A DNA stretch of 64,000 bases, from NCBI GenBank assembly GCA_036873755.1, contig JAVTVY010020463.1, forward strand, positions 1 through 64,000, read 5' to 3'. Under the pieces are notes generated by a model. It did no database searches. It was given only the letters and a program-made list of their open reading frames with translations, and had not been told where the DNA came from. Positions 46,005 to 57,604 of the stretch are shown here, piece by piece. Source of the stretch: Hanleya hanleyi (taxonomy: Eukaryota; Mollusca; Polyplacophora; Lepidopleurida; Hanleyidae). The translations under genes were made by a program, and so were the position numbers. Every line of letters begins with the position of its first letter. Position 1 is the stretch's first letter.

Positions 46005-49000
46005 ACATGTACATGGCTTAGTGATTTAACACATGTACATGGCTTAGTGATTTAACACATGTACATGGCTTAGTGATTTAACACATGTACATGGCTTAGT
46101 GATTTAACACATGTACATGGCTTAGTGATTTAACACATGTACATGGCTTAGTGATTTAACACATGTACATGGCTTAGTGATTTAACACATGTACATGGCT
46201 TAGTGATTTAACACATGTACATGGCTTAGTGATTTAACACATGTACATGGCTTAGTGATTTAACACATGTACATGGCTTAGTGATTTAACACATGTACAT
46301 GGCTTAGTGATTTAACACATGTACATGGCTTAGTGATTTAACACATGTACATGGCTTAGTGATTTAACACATGTACATGACTTAGTGATTTAACACATGT
46401 ACATGGCTTAGTGATTTAACACATGTACATGACTTAGTGATTTAACACATGTACATGACTTAGTGATTTAACACATGTACATGACTTAGTGATTTAACAC
46501 ATGTACATGGCTTAGTGATTTAACACATGTACATGGCTTAGTGATTTAACACATGTACATGGCTTAGTGATTTAACACATGTACATGGCTTAGTGATTTA
46601 ACACATGTACATGGCTTAGTGATTTAACACATGTACATGGCTTAGTGATTTAACACATGTACATGGCTTAGTGATTTAACACATGTACATGGCTTAGTGA
46701 TTTAACACATGTACATGGCTTAGTGATTTAACACATGTACATGGCTTAGTGATTTAACACATGTACATGGCTTAGTGATTTAACACATGTACATGACTTA
46801 GTGATTTAACACATGTACATGGCTTAGTGATTTAACACATGTACATGGCTTAGTGATTTAACACATGTACATGGCTTAGTGATTTAACACATGTACATGA
46901 CTTAGTGATTTAACACAGGTACATGACTAAGTGATTTAACACATGTACATGACTTAGTGATTTAACACATGTACATGGCTTAGTGATTTAACACATGTAC
47001 ATGGCTTAGTGATTTAACACATGTACATGGCTTAGTGATTTAACACATGACTAAGTGATTTAACACATGGCTTAGTGATTTAACACATGTACATGCTTAG
47101 TGATTTAACACATGTTACACATGTACATGGCTTAGTGATTTAACACATGTACATGGCTTAGTGATTTAACACATGTACATGGCTTAGTGATTTAACACAT
47201 GTACATGACTTAGTGATTTAACACATGTACATGACTTAGTGATTTAACACATGTACATGACTTAGTGATTTAACACATGTACATGGCTTAGTGATTTAAC
47301 ACATGCACATGGCTTAGTGATTTAACACATGTACATGACTTAGTGATTTAACACATGTACATGGCTTAGTGATTTAACACATGTACATGGCTTAGTGATT
47401 TAACACATGTACATGGCTTAGTGATTTAACACATGTACATGACTTAGTGATTTAACACAGGTACATGGCTTAGTGATTTAACACAGGTACATGGCTTAGT
47501 GATTTAACACATGTACATGGCTTAGTGATTTAACACATGTACATGACTTAGTGATTTAACACATGTACATGGCTTAGTGATTTAACACATGTACATGGCT
47601 TAGTGATTTAACACATGTACATGGCTTAGTGATTTAACACATGTACATGACTTAGTGATTTAACACATGTACATGGCTTAGTGATTTAACACATGTACAT
47701 GACTTAGTGATTTAACACATGTACAGGTCTTAGTGATTTAACACATGTACATGGCTTAGTGATTTAACACATGTACATGGCTTAGTGATTTAACACATGT
47801 ACATGGCTTAGTGATTTAACACATGTACATGGCTTAGTGATTTAACACAGGTACATGGCTTAGTGATTTAACACATGTACATGGCTTAGTGATTTAACAC
47901 ATGTACATGGCTTAGTGATTTAACACATGTACATGGCTTAGTGATTTAACACATGTACATGGCTTAGTGATTTAACACATGTACATGGCTTAGTGATTTA
48001 ACACATGTACATGGCTTAGTGATTTAACACATGTACATGGCTTAGTGATTTTACACATGTACATGGCTTAGTGATTTAACACATGTACATGGCTTAGTGA
48101 TTTAACACATGTACATGGCTTAGTGATTTAACACATGTACATGGCTTAGTGATTTAACACATGTACATGGCTTAGTGATTTAACACATGTACACTTAGTG
48201 ATTTAACACAGGTACATGGCTTAGTGATTTAACACATGTACATGGCTTAGTGATTTAACACAGGTACATGGCTTAGTGATTTAACACATGTACATGGCTT
48301 AGTGATTTAACACATGTACATGGCTTAGTGATTTAACACATGTACATGGCTTAGTGATTTAACACATGTACATGGCTTAGTGATTTAACACATGTACATG
48401 GCTTAGTGATTTAACACATGTACATGGCTAGTGATTTAACACATGACATGGCTTAGTGATTTAACACATGTACATGACTTAGTGATTTAACACATGTACA
48501 TGGCTTAGTGATTTAACACATGTACATGGCTTAGTGATTTAACACAGTACATGTTAGTGATTTAACACATGTACATGGCTTAGTGATTTAACACATGTAC
48601 ATGACTTAGTGATTTAACACATGTACATGGCTTAGTGATTTAACACATGTACATGACTTAGTGATTTAACACATGTACATGACTTAGTGATTTAACACAT
48701 GTACATGGCTTAGTGATTTAACACATATACATGGCTTAGTGATTTTACACATGTACATGGCTTAGTGATTTAACACATGGACATGGCTTAGTGATTTAAC
48801 ACATGTACATGGCTTAGTGATTTAACACATGTACATGGCTTAGAGATTTAACACATGTACATGGCTTAGTGATTTAACACAGGTACATGGCTTAGTGGTT
48901 TAACACATGTACATGGCTTAGTGATTTAACACATGTACATGGCTTAGTGATTTAACACATGTACATGGCTTAGTGATTTAACACATGTACATGGCTTAGT

Positions 49001-50754
49001 GATTTAACACATGCACATGGCTTAGTGATTTAACACATGTACATGGTTTAGTGATTTAACACATGTACATGGCTTAGTGATTTAACACAGGTACATGGCT
49101 TAGTGATTTAACACATGTACATGGCTTAGTGATTTAACACAGGTACAAGGCTTAGTGATTTAACACATGTACATGGCTTAGTGATTTAACACATGTACAT
49201 GGCTTAGTGATTAACACATGTACATGGCTTAGTGATTTAACACATGTACATGGCTTAGTGATTTAACACAGGTACATGGCTTAGTGATTTAACACAGGTA
49301 CATGGCTTAGTGATTTAACACATGTACATGGCTTAGTGATTTAACACATGTACATGGCTTAGTGATTTAACACATGTACATGGCTTAGTGATTTAACACA
49401 TGTACATGGCTTAGTGATTTAACACATGTACATGGCTTAGTGATTTAACACATGTACATGGCTTAGTGATTTAACACATGTACATGGCTTAGTGATTTAA
49501 CACATGTACATGGCTTAGTGATTTAACACATGTACATGGCTTAGTGATTTAACACATGTACATGGCTTAGTGATTTAACACATGTACATGGCTTAGTGAT
49601 TTAACACATGTACATGACTTAGTGATTTAACACATGTACATGGCTTAGTGATTTAACACATGTACATGGCTTAGTGATTTAACACATGTACATGGCTTAG
49701 TGATTTAACACATGTACATGGCTTAGTGATTTAACACATGTACATGGCTTAGTGATTTAACACATGTACATGGCTTAGTGATTTAACACATGTACATGGC
49801 TTAGTGATTTAACACATGTACATGGCTTAGTGATTTAACACATGTACATGGCTTAGTGATTTAACACATGTACATGGCTTAGTGATTTAACTTAGTGATT
49901 TAACACATGTACATGGCTTAGTGATTTAACACATGTACATGGCTTAGTGATTTAACACATGTACATGGCTTAGTGATTTAACACATGTACATGGCTCAGT
50001 GATTTAACACAGGTACATGGCTTGGTGATTTAACACATGTACATGGCTTGGTGATTTAACACATGTACATGGCTTAGTGATTTAACACATGTACATGGCT
50101 TAGTGATTTAACACATGTACATGGCTTAGTGATTTAACACATGTACAGGGCTTAGTGATTTAACACATGTACATGGCTTAGTGATTTAACACAGGTACAT
50201 GGCTTAGTGATTTAACACATGTACATGGCTTAGTGATTTAACACAGGTACATGGCTTAGTGATTTAACACATGTACATGGCTTAGTGATTTAACACATGT
50301 ACATGGCTTAGTGATTTAACACATGTACATGGCTTAGTGATTTAACACATGTACATGGCTTAGTGATTTAACACATGTACATGGCTTAGTGATTTAACAC
50401 AGGTACATGGCTTAGTGATTTAACACATGTACATGGCTTAGTGATTTAACACATGTACATGGCTTAGTGATTTAACACATGTACATGGCTTAGTGATTTA
50501 ACACATGTACATGGCTTAGTGATTTAACACATGTACATGACTTAGTGATTTAACACATGTACATGGCTTAGTGATTTAACACATGTACATGGCTTAGTGA
50601 TTTAACACATGTACATGACTTAGTGATTTAACACATGTACATGGCTTAGTGATTTAACACATGTACATGGCTTAGTGATTTAACACATGTACATGGCTTA
50701 GTGATTTAACACATGTACATGGCTTAGTGATTTAACACATGTACATGGCTTAGT
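46005..50754. repeat. 26-bp satellite array, about 180 copies, 4.75 kb
   Basis: Monomer ACATGTACATGGCTTAGTGA followed by TTTAAC. Most copies are identical. Common variants are GACTTAG for GGCTTAG (clustered at about 46370-47720 and 48470-48680) and CAGGTACATG for CATGTACATG. Length variants are rare (for example near 47045, 48187, 48545 and 49885). Each unit contains the perfect palindrome CATGTACATG. A 26-base period with TAA/TAG/TGA in each unit excludes coding on the plus strand. Confidence 0.97.
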
Positions 50755-51400
50755 TTGTATCAATTTGATCGAAAACGTTAAACAAATGAAATGATATAAA
50801 ACTGAAACCAATTGTCATAGAAACTCATTTTAGAAATAGATAACATATTCCACGGCCACAGGAAAATCAGATGTCAACAGTAAGTTCCTTATATTCAAAG
50901 TGCATTGATAGTATTGTAATATTTTCGATTTTAGTTGCCCTAAATTCATTTATAGTTTCAGTCCTCTTGTTTTCCAGAGCTGGAGGAATTTTGTAAGATG
51001 CAAGGATCAATTAGGGTTTTTTCGTATTTCGCAAAGCCTAAGTTGTTTTTACCTGTCTCTTCGTGTGGAAAATACATGTACGTTGAGTTTTAAGACACAC
51101 ACCGTTTGACTACAATCATTATTACTGCACATTTTTCGATTCCACAGATAGTATGTTGATGACTGAACGGCAAAGATGTGGTTATATAGACTCGAAGTCC
51201 ACTCAAATCAAATGTTTCGTCAACTAACCTTTATTGAGGGATGAGGGTCTGACCTTTGTGTTCTTGTTCGTCGTTCCTGGCAATTATGGGCAATTATGGG
51301 ATTCTGGTGCAATGTATCTGACTACAGAACAAAAGATCCCAGATCCGAAGGTTCGAGGCAAGCTCGCAATAACAAATTTTCCCATCTGCGACTTTTAGTC
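50755..51400 (+). repeat. ~600-bp repeat, copy 3
   Basis: It resumes the repeat family directly after the array: AACGTTAAACAAATGAAATG, TTGTAATATTTTCGATTTTAG, CCAGAGCTGGAGGAATTTTG, CGTGTGGAAAATACATGTAC, GAGGGATGAG, then the decayed tRNA. Confidence 0.75.
51298..51366 (+). pseudogene. tRNA-Arg pseudogene in repeat copy 3
   Basis: It occupies the same place as the tRNA at 45622. Preserved parts are GGTGCAATG, ATCTGACTAC, AGAAGATCCCAG-like, GGTTCGA and GCAAGCTCG, but the anticodon stem and T-arm no longer pair. Confidence 0.7.
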
Positions 51401-52085
51401 TTGTTATACAAAAGATTGAACAAATGATATAGAATCTCACTCTATAAAAACGGCATAGAAAATCATTCAAGAAATACATAACATAATTCACAGCATCAGA
51501 AAAGAAAGTAAGAAGTAAAACGTAAGTACCTTATTCTCAAAATTCATTTATGGAATCCGAAGAGAGTTTTATAGGATACAAAGATAGCATTATAGTTGGT
51601 AATAGAGCGTAAAAATGTTCGCCACATGAATAGCCGCAATAAAAGCGCGGCTGAGATACTAACGCTACATTCGAGAATCCACCGAATTCTCGGGTCTGAA
51701 TGTTAGGTATCGACGAATGCTTTCCTGTAGAGTCATATGGTTGCTTTTTAGTCGCCAGACGTAAATTTTTTCCACCTATTGCATATCGCTTCAATTTCTA
51801 ATTTTCTTATAAAAAGCGTTAAACAAACGAAATAGTATATACAACTGCAACAAATTGTTTATTTTATTCGTCCTAAATGCATTATATTACTATTCCTCTC
51901 ATTTTCCAGAGGAAATTTTGTAAGATACATGGACACCATTAGGGGATTTCGAAACGCCTGAAGTGTTTTTACTTCATCGTTCATGCGGAAAATACATGTA
52001 CAGGGATCAGTGTTCTTATCACACACCTTTCGACAGCAATAACCGCACATTGCTCGACCTCACATAGAAACAAATTCACTCAAAT
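51401..52085 (+). repeat. ~600-bp repeat, copies 4 and 5, partial
   Basis: About 51410-51600 and 51809-52085 repeat the landmarks (AAACAAATGATATAGAATCTC; GTTAAACAAACGAAATAG, TTCCAGAGGAAATTTTGTAAGA, GCGGAAAATACATGTACAG). Between them, 51619-51675 contains a separate ~50-bp repeat (AGCGCGGCTGAGATAC) also found at 56791-56840. Confidence 0.6.
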
Positions 52086-52249
52086 CTGAGTACCTGATCT
52101 ATAGGTTCAACTTTATTAAACATTGAATATTAAATATAGAGGAAATCATTTTCAGATTCACACATGATACATTCAGTGTGTAGAAGCGCCATATTCAAAG
52201 GACAACACGTTTTGCAGTGTAGGTTCAGTTGTCGGCACTAGAAGACATG

Positions 52250-52436
52250 GCATCAGACCAGAGTTAATCACTTCCGGGTCGGAGCCCTCGAAATACAATG
52301 TTTGGAAATTTGAGAGCAGATCATTGTGGATTTTATGAGCTGTGCTTTTTCAGCATTTCTGATACATCTGATATTTCAAATTGCAGATGAGGCTTCAAAC
52401 TGGTGTTGATTTGTGCCACTTTGTGGAAAGCATGGC
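52250..52436 (+). repeat. ~185-bp duplicated segment, copy 1 (exon-like)
   Basis: It matches 55352-55537: GCATCAGACCAGAGTTAATC, CGGAGCCCTCGAA, TTTTTCAGCATTTCTGATAC, CAAATTGCAGATGAGGCTTC, GGTGTTGATTTGTGCCAC. In this copy an acceptor (TTGCAG, 52381-52386) and a donor (GTAAGA, 52461) frame 74 bases, 52387-52460. Copy 1 lacks nine bases (GTACTTCCT) present in copy 2. Confidence 0.75.
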
Positions 52437-52502
52437 GGATGGAGACATGTTCAACGAGGGGTAAGAAGGCTCCCTGTTTACATATTGAATGACATTCGGT
52501 AA

Positions 52503-52553
52503 TTACAAGCGCTTAGTCCGTCATTCATATTTCAACCGTTGTCCATTAAAGAA
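52503..52553 (-). mobile_element. Penelope-like terminus, short fragment
   Basis: TTACAAGCGCTTAGTCCGTC and the following ~30 bases match the 3' terminus of the element at 26918, minus orientation. An inverted relative lies at 55667-55719. Confidence 0.6.
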
Positions 52554-52871
52554 ACACCGATCAGCTGTCAATGGCGGTAATTTGAAATTTCCATGGTCAA
52601 CTCCTGTTAAGACTTTAACAGTCAATGTCCCACAAGGTGAATATTGTCATGCCAAGTGGATTTATGCATCTAGAGTTTTTTTAATGCTAATACATAACAA
52701 GCAACAAAAGTAATAGTGTTCTGATGCCTGTCACAATAGATTTTCACATTTGACCAGAGAACTTCAAATCGTCACTATGGTTATAGTTTTGACTTGATCA
52801 GCCCAATTTTCGCCAGGCTGACTCAGGAACAACGTACAAATATTGAGGCTATTTCAAATTTATGTTATTAA

Positions 52872-53312
52872 ATTATTAACTGCTGTCAAACCGATATGGC
52901 CAGACTCGAGAGCCTCCTTAAACGTTCAATGCGTCTGGTACTCGGCTGTGATAGTTCGTTAAGCTCTCGTGAAATGTTTTATCGCTTAAATTGGTATCCT
53001 TTGTCTTATAGATACCGTTTTAATCTTGTTGTTTTAGTTTATAAAATTTTAAATGGTCAAGCTCCATCTTATCTGAAATCTCTTATTAATGTACATTCGT
53101 CAGGTAGAAATTTAAGATCCAACTCAAATGACCTTTTAACTGTACCATTCGCTCGTACGGAGCTTTTAAAGCACGCTTTTAGAATAGCTGCTCCTACGCA
53201 GTACAATATTTTACCTTTACATATTAGAAAATGTGAAAGTCTACGGAGTTTTAAAACTGCCTGTTTTAAGTTTTATTTTGATGATTTTAGAAAGACTGAA
53301 CATTTATCTTAA
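52872..53312 (+). pseudogene. LINE ORF2 C-terminal end
   Basis: About 145 codons ending TAA at 53310. The blocks match the region after RT in CR1/L2/Jockey-like LINEs: MARLESLLKRSMRLVLG, EMFYRLNWYPLSYRYRF, VYKILNGQAPSYLKSL, RSNSNDLLTVP, FRIAAPTQYNILPLHIR, LRSFKTACFKFYF. The polymerase domain is missing through 5' truncation (in-frame TAA near 52868), so the fragment is not functional on its own. Confidence 0.87.
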
Positions 53313-53541
53313 TTTATTACATATTTACAAGAATTTAACTGACATATCAAATTTCTTATATTAACCTCTATCATTGTGCTTATATATTGTTTTAATCGCG
53401 ACACACTTGATTTGATTTCTGTATGATCCTCTCATATGCTTTTATTATTTGTAGTATTTATTTGTTATTCAACCAGTTATAGCTCTCGACCCTGATGAAA
53501 AGAGGCTGCTGTCCTACTTAGGTCATCGAGATTAAATAAAG

Positions 53542-53582
<41 letters not shown>
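53542..53582 (+). repeat. (ATT)n tail of the LINE
   Basis: About 14 uninterrupted ATT units follow ATTAAATAAAG. The AT-rich sequence to ~53640 may include a degraded target duplication, which I could not define. Confidence 0.9.
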
Positions 53583-53583
<1 letters not shown>

Positions 53584-55083
53584 AAAATAAAATATTTTTT
53601 AGATTTAATTTTAATTAATTTCTCAGTTATTAATTTTTTTTTGCCAACTGTTGGTGAAACAAACATCATACTGATAATGATGGGTAACATCTCTTGTATT
53701 CTTATGCCATTTCCGCGACAATATGGAGACCTTTTGGAGGAAATGTAGGCAAAGAAAGGCTGATTTGTCAGTGCTAGGGCCAAATAGTCAATGCCAAAAA
53801 TGACGAGGTCCACTTAACACAGCTGGTAGTTATTAGCAAATTAGCTTTTGAGATACAATAAATTATAAATGGAAGAATGGAAAATCACATAGATACAATT
53901 ACATGTACTTTTTTTCAAAATCTAGACCTCGGTTCAAATCTTCAATGCTTCAATAATTTATGTATAAATCCACTTCATATCAGTTTAGAACCACATGAAT
54001 TAATAATTAATCATATCACCTGTACCAGCTCAGATGTTTGTTCCACATACAAAGAATATCCAAAAAGCCTTTTGCATTTGTAACTTTGATGAGACAAATA
54101 AAATCTGATAACAGTCATTAATTAATCTGACTGTTGATGGCTTCACACTTTTGTGTGTCTATTGTCAGTCGCAGTTGCATCATAGCACATACTTTTTCTT
54201 CATTTTATTTTCAGTATCTCCAGGATTATAAGTTTGTAATTTTTTCTTTAATATTCAGATTAGAGATCTTGCGGGCAGCAAGGAACATGGATTACAGGCA
54301 CCAAATATTAGCAAGTCCCCCCTCCTCTGCACACACCAAATAGTTTTTCTGGTATTTCGCTAAGTTGCCACTTCAATGTTTCACCAAACAGTTAACGGTT
54401 TAAGTGAGTCAACTTCCATCTGTCTTCACCTTTCGTGGTTGTATTATGTAGCAGAGATCAGCAAATGACCATCAGATATGTTGTCATTGAATGTTGTGCT
54501 TTGACAAGTGTGTCTGTTCGCAAACACTGCATTCATGGACTTGAAATCAGACACAGAATATATTCCTCAGTGTTATTTATGAGGTTCTCATTAACAATAT
54601 CCGTTTACAAGTAATATGTGCATCTTTCTAATTACTGCCAACCAGATGTTGATCAGATGTAGATCCATCCAATTGAACTAACATATATCCTCTTGATGAG
54701 AGTTGTGTATACCATAAACACGTCTGTGTTATATTTTTGGATGTGTTGTGTACACATTTGTGTATATTGCTGTCACTTATTATAGGATTAAACGTCTTTG
54801 ATCTTTGTATCAACATCAAATTTTAATACATTTGATAGATTACTGGGATGACACACCGATTACATGGAGAAATTAACCACTGTCATGAAGGAAATTTTTA
54901 GCAAATTTAGTCTAAATTAGCAACTTGTAAACAAATTATGTTTTGTCAGATTTTGAATTTAATTTTCTTTATTTTTAGGTTTCAATTTGAAAATTTCCAT
55001 AAATAAATGAATTAAAATAATAAAAAAATAATTTAAAATAGTGTTTATCATATCTAGTCAATGCTTCATACTTCTCATTATAG
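53583..55083. other. No gene that can be supported
   Basis: AT-rich. A stretch at about 54259-54300 (ATTTTCAG-like acceptor, then a frame reading LEILRAARNMDYR) could be an exon but meets a stop at 54341 without a good donor, so it is not called. Confidence 0.4.
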
Positions 55084-55666
55084 GCAGAAGGATTGTCTAA
55101 TTGGTGCTTTTTACCAGATGGAAAAATATGTACAGGTTAGTGAGATATTGTACTTTTTACTTGTACCTCAGTCTTAAGTCATATGGGGCAAACTGAGGGA
55201 AAATTATAAAGGGGTAGTCTTGGTATATATGCTGTAAAATATCTATGTGTGCATAGTTTTATCTGTGCCTTCTTAACATAGTTTGGTGATGGGTATTGTT
55301 TGTTCAGAAGAGAGCATTCTTTATTTCAACAATAGTTTCATGACTGACAGGCATCAGACCAGAGTTAATCAGTTCCGAATCGGAGCCCTCGAACTACATT
55401 GTTTAGAAATTTGATCATTGTGGGTTTTATGAGCTGTGATTTTTCAGCATTTCTGATACATCTGACATTTCAAATTGCAGATGAGGCTTCAAACTGTACT
55501 TCCTGGTGTTGATTTGTGCCACATTGAGGAAAGCATGAAAGTAGAATCACACAAATCCTTTGATCAATTTATGGTGTTGCTTCATATCGACAAAAAATGG
55601 AGTTTATCAAGCTTAATAAACTCCATGGACAAACGGAGTCGCACATTGACTGAATCTGTATGGTGA
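55084..55666 (+). CDS. Candidate two-exon gene fragment, product unknown
   Basis: Exon 1 (55084-55135) lies between CTCATTATAG and GTTAGT; read from its second base it gives QKDCLIGAFYQMEKYVQ. Exon 2 starts after CAAATTGCAG at 55481 in the matching phase, giving MRLQTVLPGVDLCHIEESMK and then about 40 further codons to a TGA at 55664-55666. The joined frame is in phase with no stop. Against it: both pieces are short, I do not recognise the protein, and the start of exon 2 is a duplicated segment (also at 52387). It may be a decayed partial gene copy. Confidence 0.3.
55352..55537 (+). repeat. ~185-bp duplicated segment, copy 2
   Basis: Direct repeat of 52250-52436, about 3.1 kb downstream. The two copies flank the truncated LINE. 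Copy 2 keeps the longer reading frame. Confidence 0.75.
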
Positions 55667-55719
55667 ATTCTTTAACGGACGACGGCTGAATATTGAATGA
55701 CAGACTAGACGCTTGTATT
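55667..55719 (+). mobile_element. Penelope-like terminus, short fragment
   Basis: AATTCTTTAACGGACGACGG to AGACTAGACGCTTGTA matches the family's 3' terminus in plus orientation, directly after the stop of the exon-like frame. Confidence 0.65.
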
Positions 55720-56838
55720 ATGTATTATAAGATATCCTAAGACAACAACACCAGCAACATGAATTATCCCTCCATTGCGTTCTCTGTGATCAACAATCAA
55801 ACTAAAGTTCGCCTGATGGATTAAAGGAAATGTCTGAACTTCAAAACTGGCTGTATCTCCAGTGACCCCGAATGCAGATATAATTTCCGCGAACACGCTT
55901 TTTGCGCAGATCACGGTATAGATATGCCAATCTTTAATGAACCTTTCTCAACTTCAAGCACAGCCTTTACAGGCTATAATAAGTCGCTTTTATTAATCCA
56001 AGAACATCTTGCATACGAAACTGCTTTATCTCTGATATTGGAACACAGGATAGCCTGGGCGGTCTATTGTTTTCTTTTGCTCTCACCGACAATCACGGTG
56101 GACAGTGACGTCGAGGGTTAAACTAAATTTTCTTGAAGTTTCCAGCATAACGTTATTTTGGAGATAACCGGACAGCGATGGAAGACATTTTCAATAAAAG
56201 AACCGATTTGATTAATAGTGACCCTGTCCTTTCTAACCTGATTCTAATCGTCCGTATTCATGATAATACTCCGAATAACCAGTAATTTCCACTCGTTTCA
56301 AGCATCGATCATACCGTGCTTATAACGCATGTGCATGCTTCTGTGTACTTTCATACTGTGAGTGAATTGAGAAATCTCGTGGAATATTTAACCCATTTTA
56401 TATCATTAATCACTGACAATAATCTTTTATTCTAATGAAGGGGATATCTTGGACATACTCATTGGTCAGGTCCATTGTACAATCGTCTGGCTTACATACG
56501 GTTTCCAGATAGTGTCTCAGGCGAAAACCATGCGTTCTATGAATGCCTTGGTACTGTATATAACAACTGTAGTTATATATCAGCCCTAGTTGTGATCTAC
56601 TTGGCAAGCATGGCTCAGTGATAAAAAGTGAATTATATTAAGAGTATACCGTCTCTTCAGGTAGCAGTTTTGATAAATGTTATAAAATATAATAATAATA
56701 TACATGTTCAATAACCTTGTTATTGTATATTTGGTCTAATTCCGCTTAAGCCGGTGCTAGGGGCGGTATATGGTCATTCCGGTCAAGGTGTCCACATTAA
56801 CAGCTAATACTAATAGCGTGGCTGAGATACCGAACATT
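55720..56838. other. No gene; small Penelope-related piece
   Basis: 56733-56765 (GGTCTAATTCCGCTTAAGCCGG...) is the inverse of 27275-27308, part of the Penelope 3' region. 56791-56840 shares a ~50-bp segment with 51619-51675. The rest is unremarkable. Confidence 0.5.
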
Positions 56839-57604
56839 ACCGGAACCACACATGATCTGATCATCCTTGGCTGATGTCGTTACCGGAACCACACATGATC
56901 TGATCATCCTTGGCTGATGTCGTTACCGGAACCACACATGATCTGATCATCCTTGGCTGATGTCGTTACCGGAACCACACATGATCTGATCATCCTGATG
57001 TCGCTGATGTCGTTACCGATCTGATCATCCTTGGCTGATGTCGTTACCGGAACCACACATGATCTGATCATCCTTGGCTGATGTCGTTACCGGACCCACA
57101 CATGATCTGATCATCCTTGGCTGATGTCGTTACCGGAACCACACATGATCTGATCATCCTTGGCTGATGTCGTTACCGGAACCACACATGATCTGATCAT
57201 CCTTGGCTGATGTCGTTAGCGGAACCACACATGATCTGATCATCCTTGGCTGATGTCGTTACCGGAACCACACATGATCTGATCATCCTTGGCTGATGTC
57301 GTTACCGGAACCACACATGATCTGATCATCCTTGGCTGATGTCGTTACCGGAACCACACATGATCTGATCATCCTTGGCTGATGTCGTTACCGGAACCAC
57401 ACATGATCTGATCATCCTTGGCTGATGTCGTTACCGGAACCACACATGATCTGATCATCCTTGGCTGATGTCGTTACCGGAACCACACATGATCTGATCA
57501 TCCTTGGCTGATGTCGTTACCGGAACCACACATGATCTGATCATCCTTGGCTGATGTCGTTACCGGAACCACACATGATCTGATCATCCTTGGCTGATGT
57601 CGTT
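56839..57604. repeat. 43-bp minisatellite, about 18 copies
   Basis: Unit ACCGGAACCACACATGATCT followed by GATCATCCTTGGCTGATGTCGTT. Copies are almost identical; differences include ACCGGACCC (57090), AGCGGAACC (57217) and a rearranged copy at about 56995-57020. Such uniformity implies recent expansion. Confidence 0.95.

Larger units (their letters stand above)
52866..53582 (+). mobile_element. CR1/L2-type LINE, 5'-truncated, with (ATT)n tail
   Basis: It contains the end of the LINE reading frame, a 3' UTR of ~225 bases (GACCCTGATGAAAAGAGGCTGC... AGATTAAATAAAG) and a pure ATT tail. A simple-repeat tail instead of poly-A is typical of CR1/L2/RTE-like families. Confidence 0.85.

Noticed and set aside
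46005..50754. CRISPR array
   Set aside because: Head-to-tail repeats without spacers in an animal-type genome. The same applies to the arrays at 18637, 23193, 42034 and 56839.
54259..54343. Exon upstream of the 55084 candidate
   Set aside because: There is an acceptor-like sequence and a plausible peptide (LEILRAARNMDYR), but the frame meets a stop without a donor and could not be joined to 55084.
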